A stretch of 64,000 bases of DNA from Flavobacteriales bacterium (GTDB lineage: Bacteria > Bacteroidota > Bacteroidia > Flavobacteriales_D > Parvicellaceae), in assembly GCA_020635565.1 (NCBI GenBank), contig JACJZN010000009.1, positions 124,001-188,000 on the forward strand, in the 5' to 3' direction. Positions 8,510-17,757 of the stretch are shown here, in pieces. The stretch's first letter is position 1. Each line of letters starts with the position of its first letter. A program made the position numbers and the translations under genes. Under the pieces are notes generated by a model that was given only the letters and a program-made list of their open reading frames with translations, ran no database searches and was not told the origin of the DNA.

Positions 8510-9256
8510 TTAAAATTTATAGACAAGCAATACGTCAAAATAATTCAGTTTGAAGTCAGCAAAATTCTTTGGGTTAACAAGCACATTATTGTCATCGGCT
8601 AGTATTTCGTCAAGTTTAATGTTATAATTAAACTGGGGTGTTATCTGAAAAGTGAATAGAAAATCATCACTTATAAACCAGTCAAATCCAAAGGATACAT
8701 CCACACCAAAGTTGAAATAATTCCCGCTTTTATAACCCGTGGGAATGTCAAAATCTTGATCTTGAATTCTATAAACACCAGAGGAATCCAGCGCTATGGT
8801 TTTGTCATAATATTCCTCTCGATAGGAAGCGTAACCCAGTATCAGGTCTGCACCAATATGTAATCGAGCATGACGGTACCCTCGTAATTCTTCGATTCCA
8901 AATCTTGCATCAAATGATCTATAATTGTGCGTGTTGAATCTTGCATCATAGGACGAGTCTGTGGTGCTGATTACTTGATAAGAGTTGTAAGGATAAGGGT
9001 GAACTGTACGGATATGATTCGCACTGAATCGAAGATTTTTAAATCCAAGATTATGTTTGTAGATAAGAGAAAATTTGACGTCTTTGTTGTAGTCTCCCAC
9101 GATACCCGATACAAGTGGTGAAAGGTTGAAACCTATATAGTTGGGACGATCCTCAAAATACAAACTGTCATCTATGGCATAATTGACGGAGTCCTTTTGT
9201 CCAAAATGAACGAGTGATATTGATGCAAATAAAAGTGAAAATAAAAACTTACGCAT
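8510..9256 (-). CDS. Outer-membrane beta-barrel protein
   Basis: A 248-residue protein with a signal peptide (MRKFLFSLLFASISLVHFGQ) and a mature part made of alternating hydrophobic/polar strands rich in Tyr, Phe and Asn, ending in LNYFDVLLVYKF. A terminal aromatic residue after a beta strand is the usual BAM recognition signal of outer-membrane barrels. About eight to ten strands fit the length. No specific family is recognised. Its start overlaps the aminotransferase stop by eight bases, so it is the last gene of the polysaccharide operon segment and may serve envelope assembly there, although this is inferred only from position. Confidence 0.65.
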   Translation of the reverse strand: MRKFLFSLLFASISLVHFGQKDSVNYAIDDSLYFEDRPNYIGFNLSPLVSGIVGDYNKDVKFSLIYKHNLGFKNLRFSANHIRTVHPYPYNSYQVISTTDSSYDARFNTHNYRSFDARFGIEELRGYRHARLHIGADLILGYASYREEYYDKTIALDSSGVYRIQDQDFDIPTGYKSGNYFNFGVDVSFGFDWFISDDFLFTFQITPQFNYNIKLDEILADDNNVLVNPKNFADFKLNYFDVLLVYKF

Positions 9257-10463
9257 GGATATATTTCTTTACCGCCATTACTAGAGTTTGTATAACAATT
9301 TCTACCTGTTCATCTGTAAGGTTGTAATATACGGGTAGAGTGATTTCATTTTCAAACAGTCGATAGCTAACCGGGTAGTCTGAAATATTAAATCCCAAAT
9401 TCTTATAGAAAGTAAGCATTGGGATTGGAATGTAATGAACATTTACAGCAACTCCATTTCTACCGATCTCTTCAATGATCTGATCACGGGTTTTTTCATC
9501 TATACCTTTAATTCGTAGCATGTACAGATGATAAGAAGTTTCACTATTTTTTCCGATGTAGTTGGGGATAATGGCCCAGTCATACTCGGAAAGCGCTTTT
9601 GAGTATTGATTAAAAATACTTGCTCTTCTTGCCAGTGTGTCTTCGTATCTATCTAATTCTACCAATCCTATAGCCGCTTGAAGATCAGTCATGTTGCATT
9701 TGAATCCAGCTTCAAGCACATCATATCTCCACCCGCCAATTTGAACTTTGCTGAATGCATCTTTGTTCTGACCATGAAGTGATGAGGTCTTGAATTTTTG
9801 CTTCAACTCTTTGTGGTCAAACCATTTTGCGACATTAAAAACTACCGCACCTCCTTCTGCAGTGGTCAGGTTCTTTACAGCATGAAAAGAGAAAGAACTC
9901 ATGTCAGCTTGTTTACCAGTAAAATCCTCATGATATTTTCCTCCGATAGAATGTGCAGCATCTCCTATGACCATAATTCGATTCATTGTTTTCTGCACTG
10001 CGTTGTTTGGAGAAAATAAACTTTGGACAGAAGGATTCTCAATGATGCTAAAAATCTTTTCGTAATCAGCAGGGTATCCGGCTATATCAACAGCTATGAT
10101 GGCTTTAGTTCTTTCTGTAATAGCTTCTTTTATTTTTTCTGGGTCGATATTGAAATCACTTTCTTTAACGTCAACCAAAACTGGAGTTGCTCCAGTATGA
10201 ACAATCACGTTGACACTAGCTGTGTATGTGTAAGCAGGAACTATTACTTCATCACCCTGGCCTATTCCAAGCCAATACAAGATTAGCTGAAGACCAGCAG
10301 TTGCACTATTTAGACAAACGACTTCATCTGTTCCTAAATATTTAGCGAGATTGTCTTCAAAAAGTCGAGTTTTCGGACCTGTTGAAATCCAACCTGAGAG
10401 TAGTGCTTCGGTTACCGATGCAATTGTCTTTTCATCAATTCGTGGAGGAGAAAAAGGTATCAT
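9249..10463 (-). CDS. DegT/DnrJ/EryC1/StrS sugar aminotransferase
   Basis: A 404-residue PLP-dependent aminotransferase that would convert a nucleotide-linked keto-sugar to an amino-sugar. Visible motifs: the N-terminal GWISTGPKTRLFE substrate region, NSATAGLQL, GDEVIVPAYTYTASVN, the PLP-contacting GDAAHSIGG, and SFHAVKNLTTAEGG, whose lysine (about residue 203) is the Schiff-base lysine. About 20 extra residues precede the GDAAHS strand; this occurs in a Bacteroidota subfamily. It lies in the O-antigen locus, 21 bases after the flippase gene, and overlaps the barrel-protein gene by eight bases. The exact sugar cannot be determined. Confidence 0.9.
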   Translation of the reverse strand: MIPFSPPRIDEKTIASVTEALLSGWISTGPKTRLFEDNLAKYLGTDEVVCLNSATAGLQLILYWLGIGQGDEVIVPAYTYTASVNVIVHTGATPVLVDVKESDFNIDPEKIKEAITERTKAIIAVDIAGYPADYEKIFSIIENPSVQSLFSPNNAVQKTMNRIMVIGDAAHSIGGKYHEDFTGKQADMSSFSFHAVKNLTTAEGGAVVFNVAKWFDHKELKQKFKTSSLHGQNKDAFSKVQIGGWRYDVLEAGFKCNMTDLQAAIGLVELDRYEDTLARRASIFNQYSKALSEYDWAIIPNYIGKNSETSYHLYMLRIKGIDEKTRDQIIEEIGRNGVAVNVHYIPIPMLTFYKNLGFNISDYPVSYRLFENEITLPVYYNLTDEQVEIVIQTLVMAVKKYIHA

Positions 10464-10484
10464 TTTACAATTCTATACGTGAAT

Positions 10485-11765
10485 TTAGTGATTTTTTTTG
10501 GCTACCGGGTTTTTGAAGAAGTAATATGTCGCAAAGATGGCAAATAGATAATAAAATCCTTTGGCTGTGGTAAACCAATATAAGCTGATCCAAAAGTCTT
10601 GGTAGAGGTAGTATGACAGAATGATGCTTCCAAATGTCAATGATAGATTGAAAAGATCGAAGTAAATTAAAGTTCTTTGTCGATTCAATTTAATATAGAT
10701 GTAGGAAAGTGAAGAAGAGACAAAGAGGATGCCAATCCAAATAGCCATAACTCTTGTAACCGGAATTAATTGATCCCACTCTTCACCAAGTATGACAATG
10801 ATCCATGAGTTAGGAATAATACTCACAACAACAAGAACACTTAACGCGATTATAACAAGTCTTTTAAGCCAATAGGTATAATATTTTTTCAAATGTGATA
10901 CGTCATCAATTTTAGCTATCTGACTGTAAAAAACCTGAGAGAATGCGGAGGAAATCAAACCTAATCCCATCCCTAGGTATAATTTGGAAGTAGCTAGAAT
11001 TCCCGTTAGATCTTCACCGTAGTAACGTATGAAGAGATTAATGAAAATAAAGTTGATAAAGGTGCCAAGAAAAGTACTTGGCATTGTGTAAAGTATGAAA
11101 TCACGATTTTTTCTGATGAGGTCTCTTTTTTCCTTTTTTGTCCCCTTTTCTATGTCAGTTGACAATTTCCAATAGCGCTTCAATAAAATAAGACTTACAA
11201 CGCTTGTTCCAATACTCTTACCTATGATAAGTCCACTATGCGCAAACTTGATCAAACCAAATCCAACTTGAGAGAGGGTAGTGCTGCTGGTCTGATAAAG
11301 TTTTGATCCAGCCAGAAATTTAAAAGATTCATTTCTGGTATACCAAGAACTGAGCACTTGTATTATGCCTAAAGTTCCAATTGATATGGGGATTAATAAA
11401 AACATCCAAGGTTCCTTAAATACCAATTGAAAAGTGGAGATAAAAAAGGAGCCTATAACAGCTGTAAGTAATCCAACGAGTGAAACAAGAATTACCAGTT
11501 TAAGTGAGACGTTGGTGAGTATTCTGGCTTGTCTTTCCTCTTTTTCTAGAACAATTCCTGTTTCAAGACGAAGAGCACTAACAGTTACAAAGATCAGTAC
11601 AAATTCATTGAACCAAGCAAAGTTGGCGAAATCGGCAGCCGAGTAGAAATAACGTTGTAAAAATGGTAGAGCAATTAATGTAATGAGATGAGCCCCGGCA
11701 GTACCAGATAGTAGTGCCAGAGTATTTTTTAGGAAGTCATTATTATGGAGCTTTTCGTTACTCAA
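10485..11765 (-). CDS. Wzx-type polysaccharide flippase (first copy)
   Basis: A 426-residue membrane protein with 12 or so predicted helices and the N-terminal arrangement of the polysaccharide-synthesis MATE/MVF group (LSGTAGAHLITLIALPFLQRYF, where a glycine-rich first helix precedes a short charged loop and Tyr/Phe). It is expected to flip undecaprenyl-linked oligosaccharide across the inner membrane. It sits between a GT2 glycosyltransferase and the sugar aminotransferase, with gaps of 3 and 21 bases. A second flippase gene lies at 18962-20218, so the locus may assemble two glycans, or one copy may serve another polymer. Confidence 0.85.
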   Translation of the reverse strand: MSNEKLHNNDFLKNTLALLSGTAGAHLITLIALPFLQRYFYSAADFANFAWFNEFVLIFVTVSALRLETGIVLEKEERQARILTNVSLKLVILVSLVGLLTAVIGSFFISTFQLVFKEPWMFLLIPISIGTLGIIQVLSSWYTRNESFKFLAGSKLYQTSSTTLSQVGFGLIKFAHSGLIIGKSIGTSVVSLILLKRYWKLSTDIEKGTKKEKRDLIRKNRDFILYTMPSTFLGTFINFIFINLFIRYYGEDLTGILATSKLYLGMGLGLISSAFSQVFYSQIAKIDDVSHLKKYYTYWLKRLVIIALSVLVVVSIIPNSWIIVILGEEWDQLIPVTRVMAIWIGILFVSSSLSYIYIKLNRQRTLIYFDLFNLSLTFGSIILSYYLYQDFWISLYWFTTAKGFYYLFAIFATYYFFKNPVAKKNH

Positions 11766-11768
11766 AAT

Positions 11769-12785
11769 TTAACGAGTTAATTTTTTACTTCCATTTGAAG
11801 GTTTTTTATTCAAAAAAAGGAAGTCAATTATTCCCTTGAGATATCCCCATCCATAGGAGAAATGAAGAATATAAAAAACTCCAATAATCTTAAATAATTT
11901 CATCAAATCAGTAGTTTTTTTAATGGCAAAGTAGAATGACAATGCTATATAGGAAAATAAGCATAAAAAGTATACTGTTGCAATAATTGGATTTATCCAG
12001 AAAATCAATAGCCCTCCTAGAATTCCTAATATTAATAATGAAGGAAATAGTTGTCTTACAGTAGTTACAGAGCCAACAAGTTTGTTGACATATACCTTCC
12101 AATATCCATACTGGAAGTACTGATTTTTCAGCCCTTTATAAGATGCCCTCACCACATATTGAAGTGTTGCTTTATGAGTAAAGTAAATCTTATATCCAGC
12201 CTGAGTTACTCGATAGTTTAATTCATCATCTTGATTTCTTACTAAGACTTCATTGAAAAGACCAATCTCATTAAAAATACTTCTTCTGTACATTGGAGTA
12301 CCAACTGTATCTACATAGCAGGATTCCTTTTTGATTCGGAAATTAGATCCTCCTACTCCAAAAGGAGAATCCATTGCCATGGCAATGATCTCACTTGTTT
12401 CATTCGTGTAACTGTTCTCAACCGCACCTCCTACACAACCTATTTTGGGATCTTGTTCGAAACAATTCAAACATTCTTGAAGATAGTTGCTGGATATAAA
12501 TTGTCTTGCTCCAATTATTTGCACAAAATCACTTGTTGCCGCTTTAATTCCTAGATTGAATGCAATAGGTGTAATTCTATCGGGATTGGAGATTAACTTA
12601 ACTCGGGGATCAAGCTGAGTCAATTTTTCGATTTTTTCAATCGTACCATCATCACTCTCGCCATCAACTATGAATATGTCGTTTAAAGTGTTACCAATAT
12701 CTAATTCACTGGATAAAATGGATACAACACATTTTTCGATTGCGTTAACTTCATTTCTACAAGGGATTACAACGCTTATAGTCAT
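11769..12785 (-). CDS. Family 2 glycosyltransferase
   Basis: A 338-residue inverting glycosyltransferase of the GT-A fold. The start ISVVIPCRNEVNAIEKCVVSIL and the nucleotide-binding DIFIVDGESDDGTIE are typical GT2, followed by VRNQDDELNYR (general base region with the ED-like DD). Two or three C-terminal membrane helices (about residues 245-320) anchor it to the inner membrane, as in ExoA/succinoglycan-type enzymes. It would add a sugar to a lipid-linked intermediate. Its start overlaps the LpxD-like gene by four bases. Donor and acceptor are unknown. Confidence 0.88.
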   Translation of the reverse strand: MTISVVIPCRNEVNAIEKCVVSILSSELDIGNTLNDIFIVDGESDDGTIEKIEKLTQLDPRVKLISNPDRITPIAFNLGIKAATSDFVQIIGARQFISSNYLQECLNCFEQDPKIGCVGGAVENSYTNETSEIIAMAMDSPFGVGGSNFRIKKESCYVDTVGTPMYRRSIFNEIGLFNEVLVRNQDDELNYRVTQAGYKIYFTHKATLQYVVRASYKGLKNQYFQYGYWKVYVNKLVGSVTTVRQLFPSLLILGILGGLLIFWINPIIATVYFLCLFSYIALSFYFAIKKTTDLMKLFKIIGVFYILHFSYGWGYLKGIIDFLFLNKKPSNGSKKLTR

Positions 12786-13699
12786 TTCTTTTTGATTGAT
12801 TTTGCAGGAACACCAGCAACAATATCATCGGCTTCGATATCTTTCAGAATAACACTTCCCAATCCTACCGTTGCTCTATCGTTGATGACTTTTTTCTGCA
12901 TTACCGATGCTGATGGAGCGACCCATACATCATCCCCAATTTCCGTGCTTCCAGCTATCATTGCGTTAGCAATGATCATACTTCTTTGACCAATTTTTAC
13001 TCCATGAGCAATATGAACAAGATTGTCAATTCTAGAATGTTTACCAATTATGGTGCTACCTAAAACCGCTCTGTCAATACAAACATTATTTCCAATTTCG
13101 ACAAAATCATCTATGAAGACATTTCCAATATGTGGTATCAATTCAAATATGTTATCGTCATTTTTTTCATAACCAAATCCAACTCCGCCAATCGTGCAGT
13201 TAGATCCAATCGTACAGTTATTCGCAATTTCTGTGTTCGCTAAGATCACTGTGTTATGACCAATTTTGCAATGGTCTCCAATTTTTACATCGTCACCGAG
13301 AACAACATTTTCACCGATTGAAGTTTGATTGCCTATCTCCACATTTAGCCCTTTTTTCACAGAATCAGCTATTGTCGGTGCTTTTTCTGATGGTATAAAA
13401 AATTGTCTTAATATTTCAGCAAAACATGATCTCGGATTAGAGACAATGATCGCATTGCCAATAAAAGATCGATTAAGCTTTAGGACATTTTGATAGGCGT
13501 CATTTGAAACTATTATGGTTCCCTGAAGAATTTCTTCAAGAGGTTTGGTATTCTTATCGCTACACCAAGCGATCAATGAGTTATTCGTTAATCCTTTGTC
13601 CAATGGAACCAAGTTAGATATCATTTGATCCGAATCACCAATATATTGCTGATGAGATACCCTTCTTAAAATCTCTTGGATGTGTAATTTCATAATCAC
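12782..13699 (-). CDS. LpxD-like hexapeptide-repeat N-acyltransferase
   Basis: A 305-residue protein. Residues 1-100 are a uridine-binding-like N-terminal domain and residues about 105-300 form a left-handed beta helix of [LIV]GxxxX repeats (IGNQTSIGENVVLGDDVKIG). GGVGFGYEK and HIAHGVKIG reproduce LpxD landmarks, the latter carrying the catalytic histidine. LpxD N-acylates UDP-acyl-glucosamine in lipid A synthesis, but its location between a PIG-L deacetylase and a GT2 suggests acylation of an amino-sugar of the O-unit after deacetylation. The GTG start at 13699 overlaps the upstream stop (GTGA); ATG at 13693 is the alternative. Confidence 0.8.
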   Translation of the reverse strand: MIMKLHIQEILRRVSHQQYIGDSDQMISNLVPLDKGLTNNSLIAWCSDKNTKPLEEILQGTIIVSNDAYQNVLKLNRSFIGNAIIVSNPRSCFAEILRQFFIPSEKAPTIADSVKKGLNVEIGNQTSIGENVVLGDDVKIGDHCKIGHNTVILANTEIANNCTIGSNCTIGGVGFGYEKNDDNIFELIPHIGNVFIDDFVEIGNNVCIDRAVLGSTIIGKHSRIDNLVHIAHGVKIGQRSMIIANAMIAGSTEIGDDVWVAPSASVMQKKVINDRATVGLGSVILKDIEADDIVAGVPAKSIKKK

Positions 13700-14328
13700 A
13701 GAATAATTCTTACGATTTCAAAAGTCTCAGCATATCTGGCACCAATCTGAACTCCTCTGGTTGTTGCCAATGATCGAATGAATTCTTCATTAGCATAGGA
13801 TCTATGAGCCTGAGATTGATATTCTCTAAGTGCTTTTACTTTAGCATCTACATGTCGCTCTTCTAAAATAGAAAAAGAAGAAGTGCTAAACGAAATATTG
13901 TTCCAAGGCATTTCGTAAGAAAGCAAGGTCTTAAATTTGAAGGCTCTTAATCCTTCCTCAGCAATAGTTTTATGATCTTGATGGATATCATTTAAAGATG
14001 GAATGAAGATAACATCTGGATTTATGTCACTTCTTAACTTGATCAGGTCCTCCAAGATTTCTTGTCTACGGTAATTGAAAGTTCTTACGTCATAATCAAA
14101 TAGGATCAGATTTTCCTTTTTTATACCTAATTTACTTGTTGCAGCTTTAACTTCAGTGATTAAGATGTCTGAGGGGAAATCCTTTAGTACCGACTGCTGA
14201 CAAGCAGAAAATGCTACATAATAAACATCACTTCCTTCTTCTATAAGTTTGTTGATAGTACCTCCACAACCAAATTCTCCATCATCAGTATGAGGTGCCA
14301 AGATCAAGACCTTTTTCTTTGTATACAT
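13696..14328 (-). CDS. PIG-L/LmbE family deacetylase
   Basis: A 210-residue cytoplasmic zinc-dependent N-deacetylase. The N-terminal strand VLILAPHTDDGEFGCGG carries the family metal/catalytic motif in a PHTDD form (H13, D15, D16; most members have PHPDDE), and NDIHQDHKT supplies the second metal histidine. Such enzymes remove acetyl from N-acetyl-amino sugars. It is the first gene after a good promoter and overlaps the LpxD-like gene by four bases, so a deacetylation followed by re-acylation of a sugar is a reasonable, unproven reading of this pair. Confidence 0.85.
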   Translation of the reverse strand: MYTKKKVLILAPHTDDGEFGCGGTINKLIEEGSDVYYVAFSACQQSVLKDFPSDILITEVKAATSKLGIKKENLILFDYDVRTFNYRRQEILEDLIKLRSDINPDVIFIPSLNDIHQDHKTIAEEGLRAFKFKTLLSYEMPWNNISFSTSSFSILEERHVDAKVKALREYQSQAHRSYANEEFIRSLATTRGVQIGARYAETFEIVRIIL

Positions 14329-14365
14329 ATTTTAACGCCTAAAACTGGTTAAATAATTAATGTCC

Positions 14366-14395
14366 CAAAATTAGTAAATTATTAAGGAATGCCAA
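14366..14395 (-). promoter_or_regulatory. Promoter (-33 TTG, -7 TAATTTTG) for PIG-L operon
   Basis: On the minus strand TTG (14393-14395) is followed after exactly 19 bases by TAATTTTG (14366-14373), matching the Bacteroidota/Flavobacterium consensus TTG-N19-TAnnTTTG. The predicted start is near 14360, giving a leader of about 30 bases to the PIG-L ATG. This is the most complete promoter in the window and separates the lower O-antigen operon (14328 down to 8510) from waaL. Confidence 0.65.
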
Positions 14396-14398
14396 CAT

Positions 14399-15619
14399 TT
14401 ATGCGTTGTCCTTTACTTTAGATACTGGATATTTCTGAAGGCTAAATAATGTAAGAAAGAATGCAAAGAAAACTATACCGGATTGAGTTTGTAACATTGA
14501 TTCTGTTAGACAACTCACTAGGAAAACAAATATAAAGGCCATGTAAAGTCTCATACTTTCCTGTTTCAGGTCACTCATAAATAATGGAACCCAAATAATT
14601 AATATCAAGCTAACTAATCCTAGTATACCTTGTTTAACAAATGTGTGGAGAAATTGATTGTGAGCATTTAATGATTTTAAAGCAAGCGTTGGGTGTCCTG
14701 ATTTCATGTAGTATTCGTTTAGGGCTTCATTAACATCACCTGTCCCAACCCCGATTAATGGATGAGCTTTAAAATTCTCAATGCATCCTTGCCAAGCAAT
14801 AATTCGTGCACCTGAAGATGATTCTGAAATGACTTCACCTTCGTTATATGTCAGCAGTTCTTTAAATCTATTATTTAAAGAGGTGTTAAACGAGAAAGCC
14901 AAGACCAAGAAGGTAATTGTGCTGGTAAGAATTATTAAACCAATTACTACTTTATTATGTTTTACAATCCAGAACCCTATCGAATATAAGTGAACCAAAA
15001 GCATAAGTAAGATTCCCATTTTTGACATAAGAAATAGAGTGAAAATGGAGAATAATCCAATTATTATAGCATTTGTTGTTGGACTGATGTATCGATGCTT
15101 ATTTGGATGAAAAGCCCAATAGTAAAGAATGGCTACTCCAAAGCAAGCATACATACTTAAGTAACTCGAATGATGAAAGAATGTCAATCCATCATAGAAG
15201 AATTCGTCAAGGTTACGACTGATCGAATATTGAATTGCAGAGTTAATGAAAGCTAAGACTATAGACACCAATAAGCCATCTAGGAAGCTCTTTAAGACAT
15301 TGTTAATAATATTCTTGTAATCAAGATTTGATATCACTAAAATAAGTGGATACAGAAGAAAACTCAAATTCAGTTCTATTTCGAAAGAAGCATTATGCTT
15401 ATTATTACTCCACAAATATCCAGATACTATCACAAAAAAATAAACGGTTATGATCAGCGTTCCCTTTTTTCGTAAAAGTGATTTATCAAAATTCCAAAGA
15501 GAAGCTAGAAACAACAGTAATGTAGCAGGAGGTATTAAATTCTTGTGTAAAGGGAGCACAAATGCAGTAATTAAAAGTAGATAATAATTAACCCTATATT
15601 TTAAGCTATCTTTGGACAA
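14399..15619 (-). CDS. O-antigen ligase / Wzy_C family membrane protein
   Basis: A 406-residue protein with about 11 hydrophobic segments and the Wzy_C region (about residues 185-370), including the large periplasmic loop with GARIIAWQGCIENFKAHPLIGVGTGD and AHNQFLHTFVKQGILGL. The R..W......HP..G.G.GD and HN.FL signatures are typical of WaaL ligases and Wzy polymerases. As a separate Wzy-like gene lies at 17758-18949, WaaL-type ligation of polymer to lipid A is more likely here. The only start is TTG at 15619; the gene is divergent from 15634 with 14 bases between, so both starts are uncertain. Confidence 0.82.
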   Translation of the reverse strand: MSKDSLKYRVNYYLLLITAFVLPLHKNLIPPATLLLFLASLWNFDKSLLRKKGTLIITVYFFVIVSGYLWSNNKHNASFEIELNLSFLLYPLILVISNLDYKNIINNVLKSFLDGLLVSIVLAFINSAIQYSISRNLDEFFYDGLTFFHHSSYLSMYACFGVAILYYWAFHPNKHRYISPTTNAIIIGLFSIFTLFLMSKMGILLMLLVHLYSIGFWIVKHNKVVIGLIILTSTITFLVLAFSFNTSLNNRFKELLTYNEGEVISESSSGARIIAWQGCIENFKAHPLIGVGTGDVNEALNEYYMKSGHPTLALKSLNAHNQFLHTFVKQGILGLVSLILIIWVPLFMSDLKQESMRLYMAFIFVFLVSCLTESMLQTQSGIVFFAFFLTLFSLQKYPVSKVKDNA

Positions 15620-15633
15620 GAAACGATCACTTT

Positions 15634-16665
15634 TTGTTTAAAGAGCTAAAGATACTAAAGTTGTTGTTGGGCCTAGGGATTCTAGGTTACATTATTTTTA
15701 ATTGGATCAATTTTGAGAAGACTAGAGTAGTTGTTTATCCTATGAGTATTTCTTTTGAAGAAGGAGAAGAGTTGTTATTTTCAAATGGGGACTTATTTTC
15801 TAAAAGTGAAATTCAAATAATTTTCCCAAAGCAAGAAAAATTAAATTCAATCACTAATCTTGTACCAGGAGTATATTTGATTAATGAAGAGATTCCTCTA
15901 ATTATTCGTTCTTCCGAACCTAAAGAGGTAATGGTAGTCTACCCTTATGTCAATAATATATTTTACTCTAAAGACGAAAAAGGATCTCTTTTGATAAATG
16001 AAATAGATCAAACATATACCCTCGACCGACCATCTGAATTTAATGAGATGGATCAAAATATGATATCTCTACTTTATGGTATTTCTGATAAGGTAGGGGT
16101 TGTTTCAGATTTTGATCTAAATGAGAAGTCCAATTGGTATCATTCTAGTACATTACTGATATATGGAAAAGCTAAGTTTTACTCCCAAGATATAATTGAT
16201 AATTTATGGTCATACTATGAAGATGGTGGGAATATCATTTTTATTACATCAGATCTTGCAAGGTATAATTTTGATTTTAATAGATCTTCAGGGAAATTTT
16301 CTAAAAGTAGTTTGGATGGAACGGAGTGGCAACATGCCGTTAGACGTTTCCCGTTTACACCAGAATCTGGAGGCGTTCCATTGTCAGCTAAATTAAAATT
16401 AAATGATGAGAAGGAACTTTTAGTAATTTCCGATGTTTGGATGGGATTTAATAATGATTCTAATTATTCTTATCGTTCGATAGGAAGCATTGAAGTAGAG
16501 GCTAAAAGTTCTTCCAATATCGTAGATATTGGCTATGTTTTTAAGGATTCCACAACGGGAAGAATTTATAATTTAGGTACTGAAGCCTGGTTGTATAAAA
16601 ACAACTTCTCAAGAACAGAAAACAAATCATATCTTGAGAAATTAATTTTGGATCTTATCCAATAA
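15634..16665 (+). CDS. Membrane-anchored protein with amidotransferase-like region (DMFA2-like?)
   Basis: A 343-residue protein, the only plus-strand gene in the O-antigen locus. It has one N-terminal membrane segment (LLLGLGILGYIIFNW) and a long extracytoplasmic part. The region GVVSDFDLNEK, then SSTLLIYGKAKFYSQDII and YYEDGGNIIFITSD, resembles the Rossmann-like C-terminal domain of the N,N-dimethylformamidase large-subunit family, in which a conserved Y...G..E/K.w...G G.... pattern occurs. I am not certain of this. The TTG start (15634) is the only one in frame near the membrane segment. Its 3' end overlaps the opposing glycosyltransferase gene by 11 bases. Role in glycan assembly is unknown. 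Confidence 0.55.
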   Translation: MFKELKILKLLLGLGILGYIIFNWINFEKTRVVVYPMSISFEEGEELLFSNGDLFSKSEIQIIFPKQEKLNSITNLVPGVYLINEEIPLIIRSSEPKEVMVVYPYVNNIFYSKDEKGSLLINEIDQTYTLDRPSEFNEMDQNMISLLYGISDKVGVVSDFDLNEKSNWYHSSTLLIYGKAKFYSQDIIDNLWSYYEDGGNIIFITSDLARYNFDFNRSSGKFSKSSLDGTEWQHAVRRFPFTPESGGVPLSAKLKLNDEKELLVISDVWMGFNNDSNYSYRSIGSIEVEAKSSSNIVDIGYVFKDSTTGRIYNLGTEAWLYKNNFSRTENKSYLEKLILDLIQ

Positions 16666-17755
16666 TTTTCCTATAGAAAACGACCAGTTTTTGTTCTTCA
16701 ATTGACCAATTCTTACCAGCAATGATTTTCTCTCTAAATGAAAGAACATTGGACAAATGATCTTGATAATTCGCTTTGATCGACCGGATGTTTTCGGCAA
16801 TTAATTGATGATTCAATGGATCTGTAAATACTGCAAAATTCTTAAATTCTTTTTCCCAATAGGGTATATCCGACATTAACGTAGGTAGTTGATTAATTGC
16901 ATATTCATAAGCTTTTATTGGCAGAGAGTTCATATAGTTAGGAACTTTGTGTAACATAGCTAACCCAATGTCAGCAGTTTCTAGATAAGTTTGACAAGTT
17001 TCAAAATCGACAAGTCCTTTATCTAATAAGCGACCAGAATCTTTAACAACCTGGTGACATTCGTTTCTGAATTCCTCAGATTCCCATTTACCTACAAGCA
17101 TCAATTCATAACCGCTGTCTAAGTGATTTAAAGCTTCACAAATATCTTTGATACCTCTGATTCTCGTTAGTCCTCCAACGTAAATCAGTCTTGTAACAGA
17201 TTTGGCTCTGTTTTTTTTTGTTTCCTGTATTATTGGATAATTATAAATAGTTTCTGTGTGTTTACAAGTGAACTTATTCGTGATTTCTGGTAGTACTGAA
17301 ATAAGTCCGTCACAATTTCTAACGATTCTTTTTTCAAACCTGTCGAAAATGGAGGAGATCACTTTCCTAATCATTTTACTAGGAATCCACTTCTTTGTTA
17401 AGATGGTTTCTGGAACGTCTTCATGAGAATCGTAAATTACTATTTTACCTTTTCGTTTGAAATAACTTACAAAAGATAAAAGCTCAGGATCATGAAATTG
17501 ATAAATGTCAGCATCTAACTTCAAGGCAGCGTTTATAATCTGTTTGCGGAAGTATAGTATCCTCTTAATTCTGCCTTTATATTTATTCTCTACACAGGTC
17601 ACGTTCACGCCATTGAAAGTTCCATTCGGTCCATTTGGGGCAACCAGATGAACTTTGTCAAAATACTTAGCAAGTGAAACACATTGCTTTTTGAATATTC
17701 TAATATCATCCCAATTGTGAACAGATGTAACATGACAAATACTTTTTTTCGCCAT
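16655..17755 (-). CDS. Family 4 glycosyltransferase
   Basis: A 366-residue GT-B glycosyltransferase. The N-terminal half has VTSVHNWDDIRIFKKQCVSLAKYF and DADIYQFHDPELLSF (the acceptor domain), and the C-terminal half has RLIYVGGLTRIRGIKDICEAL, the nucleotide-sugar-binding domain of GT4 enzymes. The usual E-x7-E pair is weak (KAYEYAINQLPTLMSD replaces the E.. K. YEYma. G.P). It transfers a sugar to a growing lipid-linked O-unit on the cytoplasmic face. It follows the Wzy gene after two bases and ends inside the opposing gene at 16665. Confidence 0.85.
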   Translation of the reverse strand: MAKKSICHVTSVHNWDDIRIFKKQCVSLAKYFDKVHLVAPNGPNGTFNGVNVTCVENKYKGRIKRILYFRKQIINAALKLDADIYQFHDPELLSFVSYFKRKGKIVIYDSHEDVPETILTKKWIPSKMIRKVISSIFDRFEKRIVRNCDGLISVLPEITNKFTCKHTETIYNYPIIQETKKNRAKSVTRLIYVGGLTRIRGIKDICEALNHLDSGYELMLVGKWESEEFRNECHQVVKDSGRLLDKGLVDFETCQTYLETADIGLAMLHKVPNYMNSLPIKAYEYAINQLPTLMSDIPYWEKEFKNFAVFTDPLNHQLIAENIRSIKANYQDHLSNVLSFREKIIAGKNWSIEEQKLVVFYRKIIG

Positions 17756-17757
17756 AA

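Noticed and set aside
9990..10060. Extra residues in the sugar aminotransferase as a novel insertion
   Set aside because: A similar segment is familiar from Bacteroidota members of this family, so it is not treated as new.
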